Of a stretch of 38,168 nt of DNA, positions 1 through 7,740 are shown in pieces. Under the pieces are notes generated by a model that saw only the letters and a program-made list of their open reading frames with translations, made no database searches and was not told the DNA's origin. Numbering within the stretch: the stretch's first letter is position 1; each line of letters begins with the position of its first letter. Position numbers and translations under genes: made by a program. Origin of the DNA: Pseudomonas pudica (GTDB taxonomy: Bacteria; Pseudomonadota; Gammaproteobacteria; Pseudomonadales; Pseudomonadaceae); NCBI RefSeq assembly GCF_015680405.1, contig NZ_JADLJS010000044.1, forward strand, positions 1 to 38,168, written 5' to 3'.

Positions 1-8
1 AGAATTGC

Positions 9-37
9 ATTCGCCTTGATGAAGACTCAAGGCGAAT
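9..37. other. Stem-loop, 11-bp perfect inverted repeat
   Basis: ATTCGCCTTGA (9-19) and TCAAGGCGAAT (27-37) pair around a 7-base loop. No T-run follows on the plus strand, so it is not a typical intrinsic terminator. A second small hairpin (GGGCAA 51-56 with TTGCCC 63-68) lies just after it. The rest of 1-147 shows no gene; a weak CAGCCC/GGGCTG hairpin (116-129) follows the stop of the minus-strand gene and could be its 3' end. Confidence 0.5.
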
Positions 38-147
38 ACATGAGCAAAGGGGGCAAAAAGCATTGCCCACAACCATAGAATCTCCCACAGGGTACGCGGG
101 CCGCTTGCGACAATACAGCCCAAGGGCTGGGCAATGGTTTGAGAGCT

Positions 148-477
148 TTATCGCCTTGCTACGGCATGCTGCACGCACTGCTCGTAATAGGTCTGCTTGA
201 TCGCTGCAGGCTTGAGCCGAGAGCGGCTGTTGTAGGTCTGTTCGGTAATACCGAAGGCGGTCATGCGCATCCACGGCTTGGGGAACTTGCGCGCCTGCAG
301 CTTCTTGCGCGTGGCATACAGGGTTACCCCGGAAAGCTTGGCCTGCTGCGCCTCGGCGGCTATCTGCGCGCCCCAGCCGCAAGTGTGGCGATCGTTCTGG
401 CTCAGCGCCCGTGCCTGGGCGCCGAAAGCGAGCGTGGCCAGCAGGCAGCCGGCCATCGTTGCTAGAAGTACTCGCAT
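148..477 (-). CDS. Small secreted hypothetical protein
   Basis: A 109-residue protein of unknown function. Residues 1 to about 23 form a signal peptide (basic start, hydrophobic core, an AQA/ARA site for signal peptidase), so the mature protein of about 86 residues should be periplasmic or secreted. The mature part is basic and has two cysteines, one in an HTCGWG motif near its start and one in EQCVQH near its end, which could form a disulfide. An AGGA ribosome site lies about 8 bases before the ATG. No domain is recognised. It is a monocistronic minus-strand gene, divergent from the FadR-type regulator across about 200 bases. The coding call rests on the signal peptide, the ribosome site and minus-strand codon use; the opposite-strand frames look like shadows. 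Confidence 0.75.
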   Translation of the reverse strand: MRVLLATMAGCLLATLAFGAQARALSQNDRHTCGWGAQIAAEAQQAKLSGVTLYATRKKLQARKFPKPWMRMTAFGITEQTYNSRSRLKPAAIKQTYYEQCVQHAVARR

Positions 478-623
478 GTTGCTGTCCTAAGCATCTGAAG
501 GAAAACGAAGTTTGCCTTCACAAGCAGGCACTGGGGGCCAGCAATTTGCCGCCAGACCATGGTCGCTCGCAATTGACTGGTGGCGTGCGAACCAGCGAAT
601 AAATACCGCACTGCGTGTATGTG

Positions 624-642
624 ATCGTACAACTGCTTGCGC
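624..642. promoter_or_regulatory. Half-site of the galactarate-operon palindrome
   Basis: ATCGTACAAC at 624-633 matches the first ten bases of the perfect palindrome at 7413-7431 upstream of kdgD. The right half is not conserved here (TGCTTGCGC). It lies about 50 bases before the regulator's ATG, which suggests weak autoregulation by the FadR-type protein. The identity of the bases is seen; binding is inferred. Confidence 0.5.
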
Positions 643-680
643 TATGATGAGCGCTGTCTTTCAAGGTGAAATACAGGGCA

Positions 681-1430
681 ATGACAGAGCAGCAGGTACA
701 GGCAAAGACCCGGCGCAAGCCGCGCAGTCTGGCCCAGGAACTGGTCACGGTGCTGACCGAGCGCATTCGCAGCGGCCAGCTCAAGCGCGGCGACAAGCTG
801 CCGACCGAATCGCAGATCATGGCCGAAGAGGGTGTCAGCCGCACGGTGGTGCGTGAAGCGATCTCGCGGCTGCAGGCCGCCGGGCAGGTCGAGACCCGCC
901 ACGGCATTGGCACTTTCGTGCTGGACGCGCCGGCCACGGGTGGTTTCCGTATCGACCCGGCGACCGTGGTCACTCTGCGTGAAGTACTGGCGGTGCTGGA
1001 ATTGCGCATTGCCCTGGAGATCGAATCGGCGGGCCTGGCGGCGCAGCGGCGCAGCGATGAAGAGCTGGCCGGCATGCGTGCGGCGCTGGATGAACTCAAC
1101 GAAGGGGCTGCCCACGCTACGGATGCGGTGTCGGCAGATTTCCAGTTCCACCTGCGCATTGCCCAGGCCAGCGGCAACCATTACTTCGCCGACATCATCA
1201 ATCATCTGGGCACCAGCATCATCCCACGTACCCGGTTGAACTCGGCGCGGCTGGCCCGCGATGACCAGGCGCACTACATGAGCCGGCTGATGCACGAGCA
1301 CGAGGCGATCTACGAAGCCATCGCCCGGCGTGATAGCGAAGGGGCGAAGATGGCCATGCGCATGCACCTGAGCAACAGCCGCGAGCGCTTGCGCCAGGCG
1401 CATGAGGAGGCCGAGGCGCAGGGGGCCTGA
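681..1430 (+). CDS. FadR-subfamily GntR regulator of galactarate genes
   Basis: A 249-residue transcription factor. Residues about 15-80 form the GntR winged helix (GDKLPTESQIMAEEGVSRTVVREAISRL, then a wing ending GIGTF in which the hallmark RHGIG is visible). Residues about 95-240 form an all-helical FCD ligand domain with the metal or acid-binding Asp and His residues in ADFQFH, MHEHEAIYE and MHLSNSR. A GTG codon 15 bases upstream (666) opens the frame, but the ATG at 681 is preferred because AAGGTGA precedes it by about 11 bases. The gene converges on the galactarate operon and shares its terminator. Its ligand is probably galactarate or a pathway intermediate; the palindrome before kdgD and the half-site before this gene fit a FadR-type operator (TNGT-ACNA). 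Confidence 0.85.
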   Translation: MTEQQVQAKTRRKPRSLAQELVTVLTERIRSGQLKRGDKLPTESQIMAEEGVSRTVVREAISRLQAAGQVETRHGIGTFVLDAPATGGFRIDPATVVTLREVLAVLELRIALEIESAGLAAQRRSDEELAGMRAALDELNEGAAHATDAVSADFQFHLRIAQASGNHYFADIINHLGTSIIPRTRLNSARLARDDQAHYMSRLMHEHEAIYEAIARRDSEGAKMAMRMHLSNSRERLRQAHEEAEAQGA

Positions 1431-1443
1431 GGCCTTCGTCGCT

Positions 1444-1548
1444 TGTGCCGGCCTCTTCGCGGGCGCGCCCGCTCCCACAGGGATCACCTTATCTTGAGTG
1501 TGCAGCGATACTTGTGGGAGCGGGCGTGCCCGCGAAGAGGCCGGCACA
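1444..1548. repeat. REPIN, type A (paired REPs)
   Basis: Two REP units face each other. The left arm starts TGTGCCGGCCTCTTCGCGGG and the right arm is its near reverse complement, ending at 1548. Each unit has the CTCCCACAG/CTGTGGGAG boundary and a GGGCG-YR-CCCGC inner hairpin. It lies between the convergent regulator and dehydrogenase genes. Confidence 0.85.
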
Positions 1549-1551
1549 GCC

Positions 1552-1586
1552 GAAAGAAAAGCCCCGCCATGTGCGGGGCTTTCTGG
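1552..1586 (-). terminator. Intrinsic terminator, galactarate operon end
   Basis: GCCCCGC (1561-1567) and GCGGGGC (1573-1579) form a 7-bp stem with a 5-base loop. On the minus strand the stem is followed by TTTTCTTTC, a good U-tract, 13 bases after the dehydrogenase stop codon. On the plus strand TTTCT follows, so it may also end regulator transcripts. Confidence 0.85.
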
Positions 1587-1599
1587 TTTCCAGGAGCGA

Positions 1600-3180
1600 T
1601 CAGATCGCGCCCTCATTCCACTGGCCATTCACCAACCGGCGCAGCCCCAGCGGGTTACCGTCGCGCAGTGCCTCGGGCAACAGCGCCTGCGGGTAGTTCT
1701 GGTAGCACACCGGGCGCAGGAAGCGGTCGATGGCCAGGGTGCCGACCGACGTGCCGCGCGCATCCGACGTGGCCGGGTAAGGCCCGCCATGCACCATCGC
1801 ATCACACACCTCGACACCGGTCGGGTAGCCGTTGACCAGGATCCGCCCGACTTTCTCCTCCAGCAGCGGCACCAACCAGGCGAAGGCCTGCAGGTCTTCC
1901 GGCTCGCCGATCAGGGTCGCGGTCAGCTGGCCGCGCAGGCCGAGCAGGGCGGCGCGCAACTGGTCGTTGTCCTGCACTTCCACGGCAACGGTGGTCGGGC
2001 CGAACACTTCTTCCTGCAGCAGCGGGTCAGATTCCACCAGCAGGCGGGCATCGGCCTTGAACAGCTGGGCGCGCGCCTGGCTGCCTGCCTGCGTCTGGCC
2101 GGCCAGGTGCTCGATACCGGCATGGGCGTGCAGGTGCTCCAGGCCACCGACGTAGCTGCGCAGGCCACCTGCATTGAGCATGGTCTGGCCGGCCTGCTGG
2201 CTCAGGTGCTGGCCAAGCTCGGCCAGCAGTTGGCTGTACCGCGGCGACTGCAGGCCGATCACCAGGCCCGGGTTGGTGCAGAACTGGCCCGCGCCCAGGC
2301 ACACCGAACCGGCCAGCTCACGGGCGATGGCTTCGCCACGTTTGGCCAGGGCAGCCGGCAGGATGATGACCGGGTTGATGCTGGACATCTCGGCGAACAC
2401 CGGGATCGGCTGCGGGCGCTCGGCGGCCATGCGGCACAGGGCGTCACCGCCTTTCAGCGAGCCGGTGAAGCCGACCGCCTGGATGGCCGGGTGCTTGACC
2501 AGCCACTCGCCGACGCCGCCACCGAACACCATGTTGAACACGCCCTTGGGCATGCCAGTGCGCTCGGCGGCGCGCTGGATGGCGCAGCCGACCAGGTCGG
2601 CGGTGGCCATGTGGCCGCTGTGGGCCTTGAACACCACCGGGCAACCGGCGGCCAGGGCCGCAGCGGTATCGCCACCGGCGGTGGAGAAAGCCAGCGGGAA
2701 GTTGCTGGCGCCGAACACGGCGACCGGGCCGACGCCGATGCGCATCTGGCGCAGGTCCACGCGTGGCAGGGGCTGGCGCTCGGGCAGGGCCAGGTCGATG
2801 CGCGCACCGAGGAAGTCACCACGGCGCAGCACCTGGGCGAACAGGCGCATCTGGCCGCTGGTGCGGCCGCGCTCGCCCTGGATACGGGCGGGGGGCAGGG
2901 CGGTTTCACGGCAGACGATGGCGACGAAGGCGTCGTCCAGTTCGTCCAGCTCGGCGGCGATGGCGTCGAGGAATTCGGCGCGCCGCGCCGGGGCCAGCTG
3001 GCGGAATTCGGCGAAAGCGCCGGCGGCAGCCTTGGCGGCTTGGTCCACTTCGGCTTCGGTGGCCTGGGCGAAGCTGTAGGGCAGGGCCTCGCCGGTGCTG
3101 GCGTCCAGGCTCTGCAGGCGCTTCGGCCCAGCGGCGCTGCGCTGGCCGGCGATGAAGTTGTGGCCGAGGATTTCAGGCAT
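1600..3180 (-). CDS. 2,5-dioxovalerate (ketoglutarate semialdehyde) dehydrogenase
   Basis: A 526-residue NAD(P)-dependent aldehyde dehydrogenase that would oxidise 2-oxoglutarate semialdehyde to 2-oxoglutarate, the last step of galactarate and glucarate catabolism. Family marks seen: GASNFPLAFS with the catalytic-site Asn160, FTGS (238-241), Glu264 in FAEMSS and the nucleophile Cys301 in GAGQFCTNPG. The frame stays open upstream to 3327, but that part reads through a REPIN, and the ATG at 3180 has AGGAG 6 bases before it, so it is the start. It is the last gene of the kdgD-MFS-garD-dehydrogenase block and ends 14 bases before a strong terminator. The cytosolic role follows from family and operon; specificity against other semialdehydes is inferred. 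Confidence 0.9.
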   Translation of the reverse strand: MPEILGHNFIAGQRSAAGPKRLQSLDASTGEALPYSFAQATEAEVDQAAKAAAGAFAEFRQLAPARRAEFLDAIAAELDELDDAFVAIVCRETALPPARIQGERGRTSGQMRLFAQVLRRGDFLGARIDLALPERQPLPRVDLRQMRIGVGPVAVFGASNFPLAFSTAGGDTAAALAAGCPVVFKAHSGHMATADLVGCAIQRAAERTGMPKGVFNMVFGGGVGEWLVKHPAIQAVGFTGSLKGGDALCRMAAERPQPIPVFAEMSSINPVIILPAALAKRGEAIARELAGSVCLGAGQFCTNPGLVIGLQSPRYSQLLAELGQHLSQQAGQTMLNAGGLRSYVGGLEHLHAHAGIEHLAGQTQAGSQARAQLFKADARLLVESDPLLQEEVFGPTTVAVEVQDNDQLRAALLGLRGQLTATLIGEPEDLQAFAWLVPLLEEKVGRILVNGYPTGVEVCDAMVHGGPYPATSDARGTSVGTLAIDRFLRPVCYQNYPQALLPEALRDGNPLGLRRLVNGQWNEGAI

Positions 3181-3227
3181 GGGGTGCTCCTGTATGTTGA
3201 GAGAAAATCTGGCAGGTTGTCGCATGA

Positions 3228-3316
3228 CCTGTGGGAGCGGGCGAGCCCGCGAAGCAGGCAACCAGGTGTATGGCACCGACTGCGCCGGTGTTCGCGGGCA
3301 TGCCCGCTCCCACAGG
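3228..3316. repeat. REPIN, type A, inside the operon
   Basis: Arms 3228-3253 and 3291-3316 start and end in CCTGTGGGAGCGGG and its complement, with about two mismatches. It fills the 165-base gap between garD and the dehydrogenase gene. The inner sequence 3270-3297 (ATGGCACCGACTGCGCCGG...) is nearly identical to 32228-32255. Such a hairpin may stabilise upstream mRNA or reduce read-through. Confidence 0.85.
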
Positions 3317-3345
3317 GACTGCGACACAGTCGAGAACCCGGGGCA

Positions 3346-4899
3346 TCAGGTAATCGGTGCCGGGTTGAACAGGGTGATGTCGTTGTGCAGGCGATGCTGT
3401 TCGGCCCAGGTCTGCTTGCGGCCGCTGGCCACGTCCAGGTAGTAGTGGAACAGCTCCCAACCCAGTTCCTCGATGGTCGAGCGGCCGCTGGCGATGCGCC
3501 CGGCGTCGATGTCGATCAGGTCGGGCCAGCGCTGGGCCAGCTCGCTGCGGGTGCACACCTTGACCACCGGTGCCATGGCCAGGCCGTACGGGGTGCCGCG
3601 TCCGGTGGTGAACACATGCAGGTTCATGCCGGCAGCCAGTTGCAGGGTGCCGCAGACAAAGTCGCTGGCCGGGGTGGCGCAGAAGATCAGGCCTTTGCGG
3701 TTGACCCGCTCGCCCGGGCCGAGCACGCCCTGGATGGCGCCGCTACCAGACTTGACGATCGACCCCAGGGATTTTTCGACGATATTCGACAGGCCGCCTT
3801 TCTTGTTGCCCGGCGTGGTGTTGGCGCTGCGATCGGCGGCGCCTTGCTGCAGGTAGCGGTCGTACCAGTCCATTTCGCGCACCAGGGCCTCTGCGACCTC
3901 CTGGTTTTCCGCCCGCGAGGTGAGCATGTAGATGGCGTCGCGCACTTCGGTTACCTCCGAGAACAGCACGGTGGCGCCAGCACGCACCAGCAGGTCGGCA
4001 GCGAAGCCCAGCGCCGGGTTGGCGGTGATGCCCGAGAAGGCATCGCTGCCCCCGCATTGCATACCCAGTATCAGTTCGCTGGCCGGCACGCTTTCGCGGC
4101 GGCGCTGGTCGAGTTTCTTCAGGCGGGTCTCGGCCAGTTCCATGATCTGCTCGATCATTTCCACAAAGCCCAGGCTGGAGTCCTGCAGGCGGTACAACCA
4201 CGGGTCGCTGAGGTCCACCGACGGGTCGTTGTCGTGCATCACCTGGCCGGCCTGCAGCTTTTCGCAGCCCAGGCTGATGACCAGGGCCTCGCCGCCCAGG
4301 TTGGGGTTGCGCGCCAGGTTGCGCACCGTGCGGATCGGGATGTAGGCATCGCGCGCATTGATCGCCACGCCGCATCCATAGCTGTGGGTAATGGCCACCA
4401 CGTCATCGACGTTGGGGTATTTGGGCAGCAATTCGCTGCGAATGCGCTTGACCGCATGCTCCAACACGCCGGCCACGCACTGCACGGTGGTGGTGATGCC
4501 GAGGATGTTGCGGGTGCCGACGGTGCCGTCGGCGTTGCGGTAGCCTTCGAAAGTGAAGCCTTCGAGCGGCGGCAGCGGCTGCGGGACGGCGTCGCAGCGT
4601 GGCAGGCTGGCCAGCGCCGGGGCGGCCGGCATGGCCAGTTGGCTCTCCTGCACCCAGCTGCCCTGGCGCAGGTCTTCCAGCGCGTAGCCTATGATCTGCC
4701 CGTAGCGGCGCACCGGTTCGCCCTTGGCGATGGCTACGGTGGCCACCTTGTGGCTCTGTGGCACGGCTTCGACCAAGGTCAGGCCGTCGGCGAAGCGGGC
4801 GCCTTCGCCCAGGCCGCCATCGTTGACCACCACCACGACATTGTCGTCGTCGTGCAGGCGGACGTAGCGGGGCGAGTCGGAATGTTCGATCAACTGCAT
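3346..4899 (-). CDS. garD: Galactarate dehydratase
   Basis: A 517-residue enzyme of the UxaA/GarD family that removes water from meso-galactarate to give 5-keto-4-deoxy-D-glucarate. Residues 1 to about 90 form an SAF-type domain (VVVVVNDGGLGEGARF..LTLVEAVPQSHKVA), and the rest is the dehydratase body, with GYRNADGTVGTRNILG at the junction, THSYGCGV and LGCEKLQ motifs, MQCGGSDAFSG, and a C-terminal TGRGTPYGLAMAPVVKVCTR motif. These Cys and His positions fit the iron-dependent active site known for the family. E. coli GarD is about the same length. AGGG lies 7 bases before the ATG. Upstream MFS and kdgD genes and the downstream semialdehyde dehydrogenase complete the pathway. A separate glucarate dehydratase is not in the window, so glucarate use would need a gene elsewhere. 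Confidence 0.93.
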   Translation of the reverse strand: MQLIEHSDSPRYVRLHDDDNVVVVVNDGGLGEGARFADGLTLVEAVPQSHKVATVAIAKGEPVRRYGQIIGYALEDLRQGSWVQESQLAMPAAPALASLPRCDAVPQPLPPLEGFTFEGYRNADGTVGTRNILGITTTVQCVAGVLEHAVKRIRSELLPKYPNVDDVVAITHSYGCGVAINARDAYIPIRTVRNLARNPNLGGEALVISLGCEKLQAGQVMHDNDPSVDLSDPWLYRLQDSSLGFVEMIEQIMELAETRLKKLDQRRRESVPASELILGMQCGGSDAFSGITANPALGFAADLLVRAGATVLFSEVTEVRDAIYMLTSRAENQEVAEALVREMDWYDRYLQQGAADRSANTTPGNKKGGLSNIVEKSLGSIVKSGSGAIQGVLGPGERVNRKGLIFCATPASDFVCGTLQLAAGMNLHVFTTGRGTPYGLAMAPVVKVCTRSELAQRWPDLIDIDAGRIASGRSTIEELGWELFHYYLDVASGRKQTWAEQHRLHNDITLFNPAPIT

Positions 4900-4977
4900 G
4901 TTCGGGCCCTACTTGTCAGGTTCTCAGGCTTTTGTACATCCGCCCACGGCGGGGGTGGCCGACGCGGGCGTGCTCAC

Positions 4978-6339
4978 TCAGTGGCGCGAGCCGGCCAGTT
5001 CGCTGCCGGCCACTGGCTCGGTGTCAGGCTTTGGGCTTTCACGCAGCTCGATGCGCTTGATCGGGCCGACGATCACCAGGTAGCTGAATACCGCCACCAG
5101 GGCGTTGGCGCCGACATACACCAGGGCCCACTTGAACGAACCCGTGGCGCTGATGATGTAGCCGATCACGATCGGCGTGGTGATCGATGCGATGTTGCCG
5201 AAGGTGTTGAACAGCCCGCCCGACAGACCGGCGATCTGTTTCGGCGAGGTGTCGGCGACCACCGCCCAGCCCAGCGCGCCGATGCCTTTGCCGAAGAACG
5301 CCAGGGTCATGAAGCCGACCACCATCCACTCGGCGTCGACGTAGTTGCAGAACACCATGGTGGTCGACAGCAGCAGGCCGCAGACGATCGGCAGCTTGCG
5401 GGAGAAGGTCAGCGAGTTGCCGCGGCGCAGCAGCCAGTCGGAAATCACCCCGCCCAGCACGCCACCGATGAAGCCGCAGACCGCCGGCAGCGAGGCGATG
5501 AAGCCGGCCTTGAGGATGGTCATGCCGCGCTCCTGCACCAGGTACACCGGGAACCAGGTGAGGAAGAAGTAGGTGATGGCGTTGATGCAGTACTGGCCCA
5601 GGTAAACGCCCAGCAGCATGCGGCTGGTCAGCAGTTGCTTGATGTAGCCCCATTTCGGGCCGTCGTTGCCGCGCTTCTGGTCCATGTCCACCAGGCCGCC
5701 GTTCTGCTCGATGTGTTCGAGTTCGCCTGGGCTGATGCGTGGGTGTTGGCGCGGGTTGTAGATGGTCTTCAGCCAGACCATGGAGAACACGATGCCCAGT
5801 GCGCCCATGACCACGAACACGTGCTCCCAGCCGAAGCTGAACACGATCCAGCCCATGATCGGTGCGAACAGTGCGGTAGCGAAGTACTGCGCCGAGTTGA
5901 AGATGGCCGATGCGGTGCCGCGTTCCTGGGTCGGGAACCAGGCCGCGACGATGCGCGCATTGCCCGGGAACGACGGGGCTTCGGCAAAACCGACCAGAAA
6001 GCGCAGGGTGAACAGCGTCACCACCGCCCAGGCCACCGGCAGGCCACCGACAAAGCCCTGCAGCAGGGTGAACAGCGACCAGGTGAAGATGCTGAAGGCG
6101 TAGACGTTCTTGGAACCAAAGCGATCGAGCAGCCAGCCACCAGGAATCTGGCCAGCCACGTATGCCCATCCGAAGGCGGAGAAGATGTAGCCGAGGGTCA
6201 CGGCATCGATGCCGAGGTCTTTCTGCAGGCTGGAGCCCGCGATGGCAATGGTGGCGCGGTCAGCGTAGTTGATCGTGGTCACCAGAAACAGCATGAACAG
6301 GATCAGGTAGCGCACATGCGTCTTCTTCGTCGCTTGCAT
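4978..6339 (-). CDS. MFS hexarate (galactarate/glucarate) permease
   Basis: A 453-residue inner-membrane transporter of the major facilitator superfamily, anion:cation symporter branch (GudP/GarP-like). About 12 hydrophobic segments are visible, beginning with LILFMLFLVTTINYADRATIAIAG, with the usual GGWLLDRFGSKN loop between helices 2 and 3 and a long polar loop (IYNPRQHPRISPGELEHIEQ...) between helices 6 and 7. It should import galactarate and/or glucarate with protons. GGGAG lies about 10 bases before the ATG. It sits between kdgD and garD with gaps of about 100 and 80 bases, so it is co-transcribed with them. The assignment to hexarates rests on context and on the family. Confidence 0.88.
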   Translation of the reverse strand: MQATKKTHVRYLILFMLFLVTTINYADRATIAIAGSSLQKDLGIDAVTLGYIFSAFGWAYVAGQIPGGWLLDRFGSKNVYAFSIFTWSLFTLLQGFVGGLPVAWAVVTLFTLRFLVGFAEAPSFPGNARIVAAWFPTQERGTASAIFNSAQYFATALFAPIMGWIVFSFGWEHVFVVMGALGIVFSMVWLKTIYNPRQHPRISPGELEHIEQNGGLVDMDQKRGNDGPKWGYIKQLLTSRMLLGVYLGQYCINAITYFFLTWFPVYLVQERGMTILKAGFIASLPAVCGFIGGVLGGVISDWLLRRGNSLTFSRKLPIVCGLLLSTTMVFCNYVDAEWMVVGFMTLAFFGKGIGALGWAVVADTSPKQIAGLSGGLFNTFGNIASITTPIVIGYIISATGSFKWALVYVGANALVAVFSYLVIVGPIKRIELRESPKPDTEPVAGSELAGSRH

Positions 6340-6388
6340 GCTGGTAGTACTCCCACTAGTTATTTTTGTGCGGGCTCACGAGTTGTAA

Positions 6389-6413
6389 CCGGAGTGGGGC
6401 TGGCCCACTCCGG
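6389..6413 (-). other. Intercistronic hairpin between kdgD and permease gene
   Basis: CCGGAGTGGG (6389-6398) pairs perfectly with CCCACTCCGG (6404-6413) over a 5-base loop. It follows the kdgD stop by about 30 bases on the minus strand and has no U-tract. It could protect the kdgD part of the mRNA or lower expression of the membrane protein gene downstream. Confidence 0.6.
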
Positions 6414-6441
6414 GCGCGGCATGGCAGGCCGCGGGCGGCGC

Positions 6442-7353
6442 TTACTGCGGGCCCATCTTGTCCATCAGCGCGGCGAGTTTTTCGTACTCGTCGGCGGTGA
6501 GGTCGGTAAGCGGAGTACGCACCGGGCCGGCGTCATGACCGGCGATCCTGGCACCGGCCTTGACGATGCTCACGGCGTAGCCGGCCTTGCGGTTGCGGAT
6601 GTCCAGGTACGGCAGGAAGAAGTCGTCGATCAGCTTGGCCACGGTGGCGTGGTCGTCACGGGCGATGGCGTTGTAGAAGTCCATGGCGGTCTTCGGCACG
6701 AAGTTGAACACGGCGGAGGAGTACACCGGCACGCCCAGGGCCTTGTAGGCAGCAGCATACACCTCGGCGGTCGGCAGGCCACCCAGGTAGCTGAAGCGGT
6801 CGCCCAGGCGGCGACGGATCGACACCATCAACTCGATGTCACCCAGGCCGTCCTTGTAGCCGATCAGGTTCGGGCAACGCTCAGCCAGTTTTTCCAGCAG
6901 GTCGGCGTTCAGGCGGCAGACGTTGCGGTTGTAGACGACTACGCCGATGTTTACCGATTTGCACACTGCTTCGACGTGGGCGGCGACGCCTTCCTGGCTG
7001 GCTTCGGTCAGGTAGTGCGGCAGCAGCAGCAGGCCCTTGGCACCCAGGCGCTCGGCTTCTTGCGCGTATTCGATGGCCTGGCGGGTGGAGCCGCCGACGC
7101 CGGCGAGGATGGGTACCGACCTGGCGCAGGTGTCGACGGCGGTCTTGATCACCTGGCTGTATTCGCTGGCGGCCAGGGAGAAGAACTCACCGGTGCCGCC
7201 GGCGGCGAACAGGGCGCTGGCGCCGTACGGGGCCAGCCATTCCAGGCGCTTGACGTAGCCAGCCGGGTTGAAGTCGCCCTGGGCGTTGAAGTCGGTGACC
7301 GGGAAAGACAGCAGGCCGTGGGAGAGGATGGATTTGAGTTCCTGTGGAGTCAT
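6442..7353 (-). CDS. kdgD: 5-dehydro-4-deoxyglucarate dehydratase
   Basis: A 303-residue (beta/alpha)8 enzyme of the DHDPS/NAL family that decarboxylates and dehydrates 5-keto-4-deoxyglucarate to 2-oxoglutarate semialdehyde. The Schiff-base Lys167 (LIGYKDG) and the catalytic Tyr141 (VVVYNRN) are visible, as is the GGTGEF substrate-carboxylate motif at 52-57. An ATG four codons upstream (7365) is in frame but has no usable ribosome site; the ATG at 7353 has AGGA about 11 bases before it and gives the length of the known P. putida protein. It is the first gene of the block, about 60 bases downstream of the perfect palindromic operator. Confidence 0.92.
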   Translation of the reverse strand: MTPQELKSILSHGLLSFPVTDFNAQGDFNPAGYVKRLEWLAPYGASALFAAGGTGEFFSLAASEYSQVIKTAVDTCARSVPILAGVGGSTRQAIEYAQEAERLGAKGLLLLPHYLTEASQEGVAAHVEAVCKSVNIGVVVYNRNVCRLNADLLEKLAERCPNLIGYKDGLGDIELMVSIRRRLGDRFSYLGGLPTAEVYAAAYKALGVPVYSSAVFNFVPKTAMDFYNAIARDDHATVAKLIDDFFLPYLDIRNRKAGYAVSIVKAGARIAGHDAGPVRTPLTDLTADEYEKLAALMDKMGPQ

Positions 7354-7412
7354 TGTTGTTGGCATCCTGTGGCGCTTGGGTGAAGGGTGTTGTTTTGCGT
7401 TGGAGGTAAGTT

Positions 7413-7431
7413 ATCGTACAACTTGTACGAT
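7413..7431. promoter_or_regulatory. Perfect 19-bp palindrome, probable FadR-type operator
   Basis: ATCGTACAA-C-TTGTACGAT is a perfect 9-1-9 dyad. Each arm contains TNGTACNA (TCGTACAA and TTGTACGA), the core of FadR/GntR operators. It lies about 60 bases before the kdgD ATG, where a promoter would be expected, so binding would block transcription of the galactarate operon. The partner is most likely the regulator at 681-1430. Confidence 0.82.
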
Positions 7432-7481
7432 GACTAGTCCCTTTGGGAGATTTTTTTGTGGAGGGGCGGAAGGAATGTTAT

Positions 7482-7531
7482 TGCCTGTGCCGACCTCTTC
7501 GCGGGTAAACCCGCGAAGAGGCCAGAACAGG
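7482..7531. repeat. Single REP-like palindrome
   Basis: One long hairpin: GCCTGTGCCGACCTCTTCGCGGG is followed, over a TAAA loop, by its near complement, which ends in ...GAACAGGC. It lacks the CTGTGGGAG boundary seen in the paired copies. It is upstream of the kdgD promoter and downstream of the C26 hydrolase gene. Confidence 0.75.
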
Positions 7532-7684
7532 CGACAACAACAGATGCACGAGACGCAGATGGCAGACCAATCGCGATCAGTCATCATATCTCTTGGTGAG
7601 GGTAGGAAAAAAAGATCGCGGAGACAGGCACAAGCCCGCCGCCCGTTTCCACGGGAAGTGTTCTGGGACCAGCAGAGGGTGACC

Positions 7685-7715
7685 GGGGAAAACGGGGGCG
7701 GCCTTGCGCCGCCCC
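7685..7715 (-). terminator. Intrinsic terminator of the C26 hydrolase gene
   Basis: GGGGCGGC (7695-7702) and GCCGCCCC (7708-7715) form an 8-bp stem with a 5-base loop. On the minus strand CGTTTTCCCC follows. It begins 26 bases after the hydrolase stop codon. Confidence 0.75.
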
Positions 7716-7740
7716 GCGATCAAAGCAGAGGAAACTGGTT

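Larger units (their letters stand above)
7354..7740. other. 387-base intergenic region
   Basis: It holds the kdgD promoter region and palindrome (7413-7431), a T-run (7451-7457), one REP hairpin (7482-7530), a small CCCGT/ACGGG hairpin near 7640-7660, and the terminator of the C26 hydrolase gene (7685-7715). I see no gene in it; the short frames there are not supported by codon pattern or by ribosome sites. Confidence 0.7.

Noticed and set aside
1444..1548. REP pairs read as CRISPR repeats
   Set aside because: They are inverted, spaced far apart by genes, and lack regular unique spacers.
1498..7383. A 1961-codon open frame on the plus strand, antisense to four genes
   Set aside because: The dehydrogenase, garD, permease and kdgD genes all lie in the same reading frame, and the antisense frame in register with them only meets a stop where the genes use TTA, CTA or TCA codons, which are rare here. 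It reads through REPINs, is low in hydrophobic order and rich in Gln, His and Gly, as such shadows are. The four genes explain it fully.
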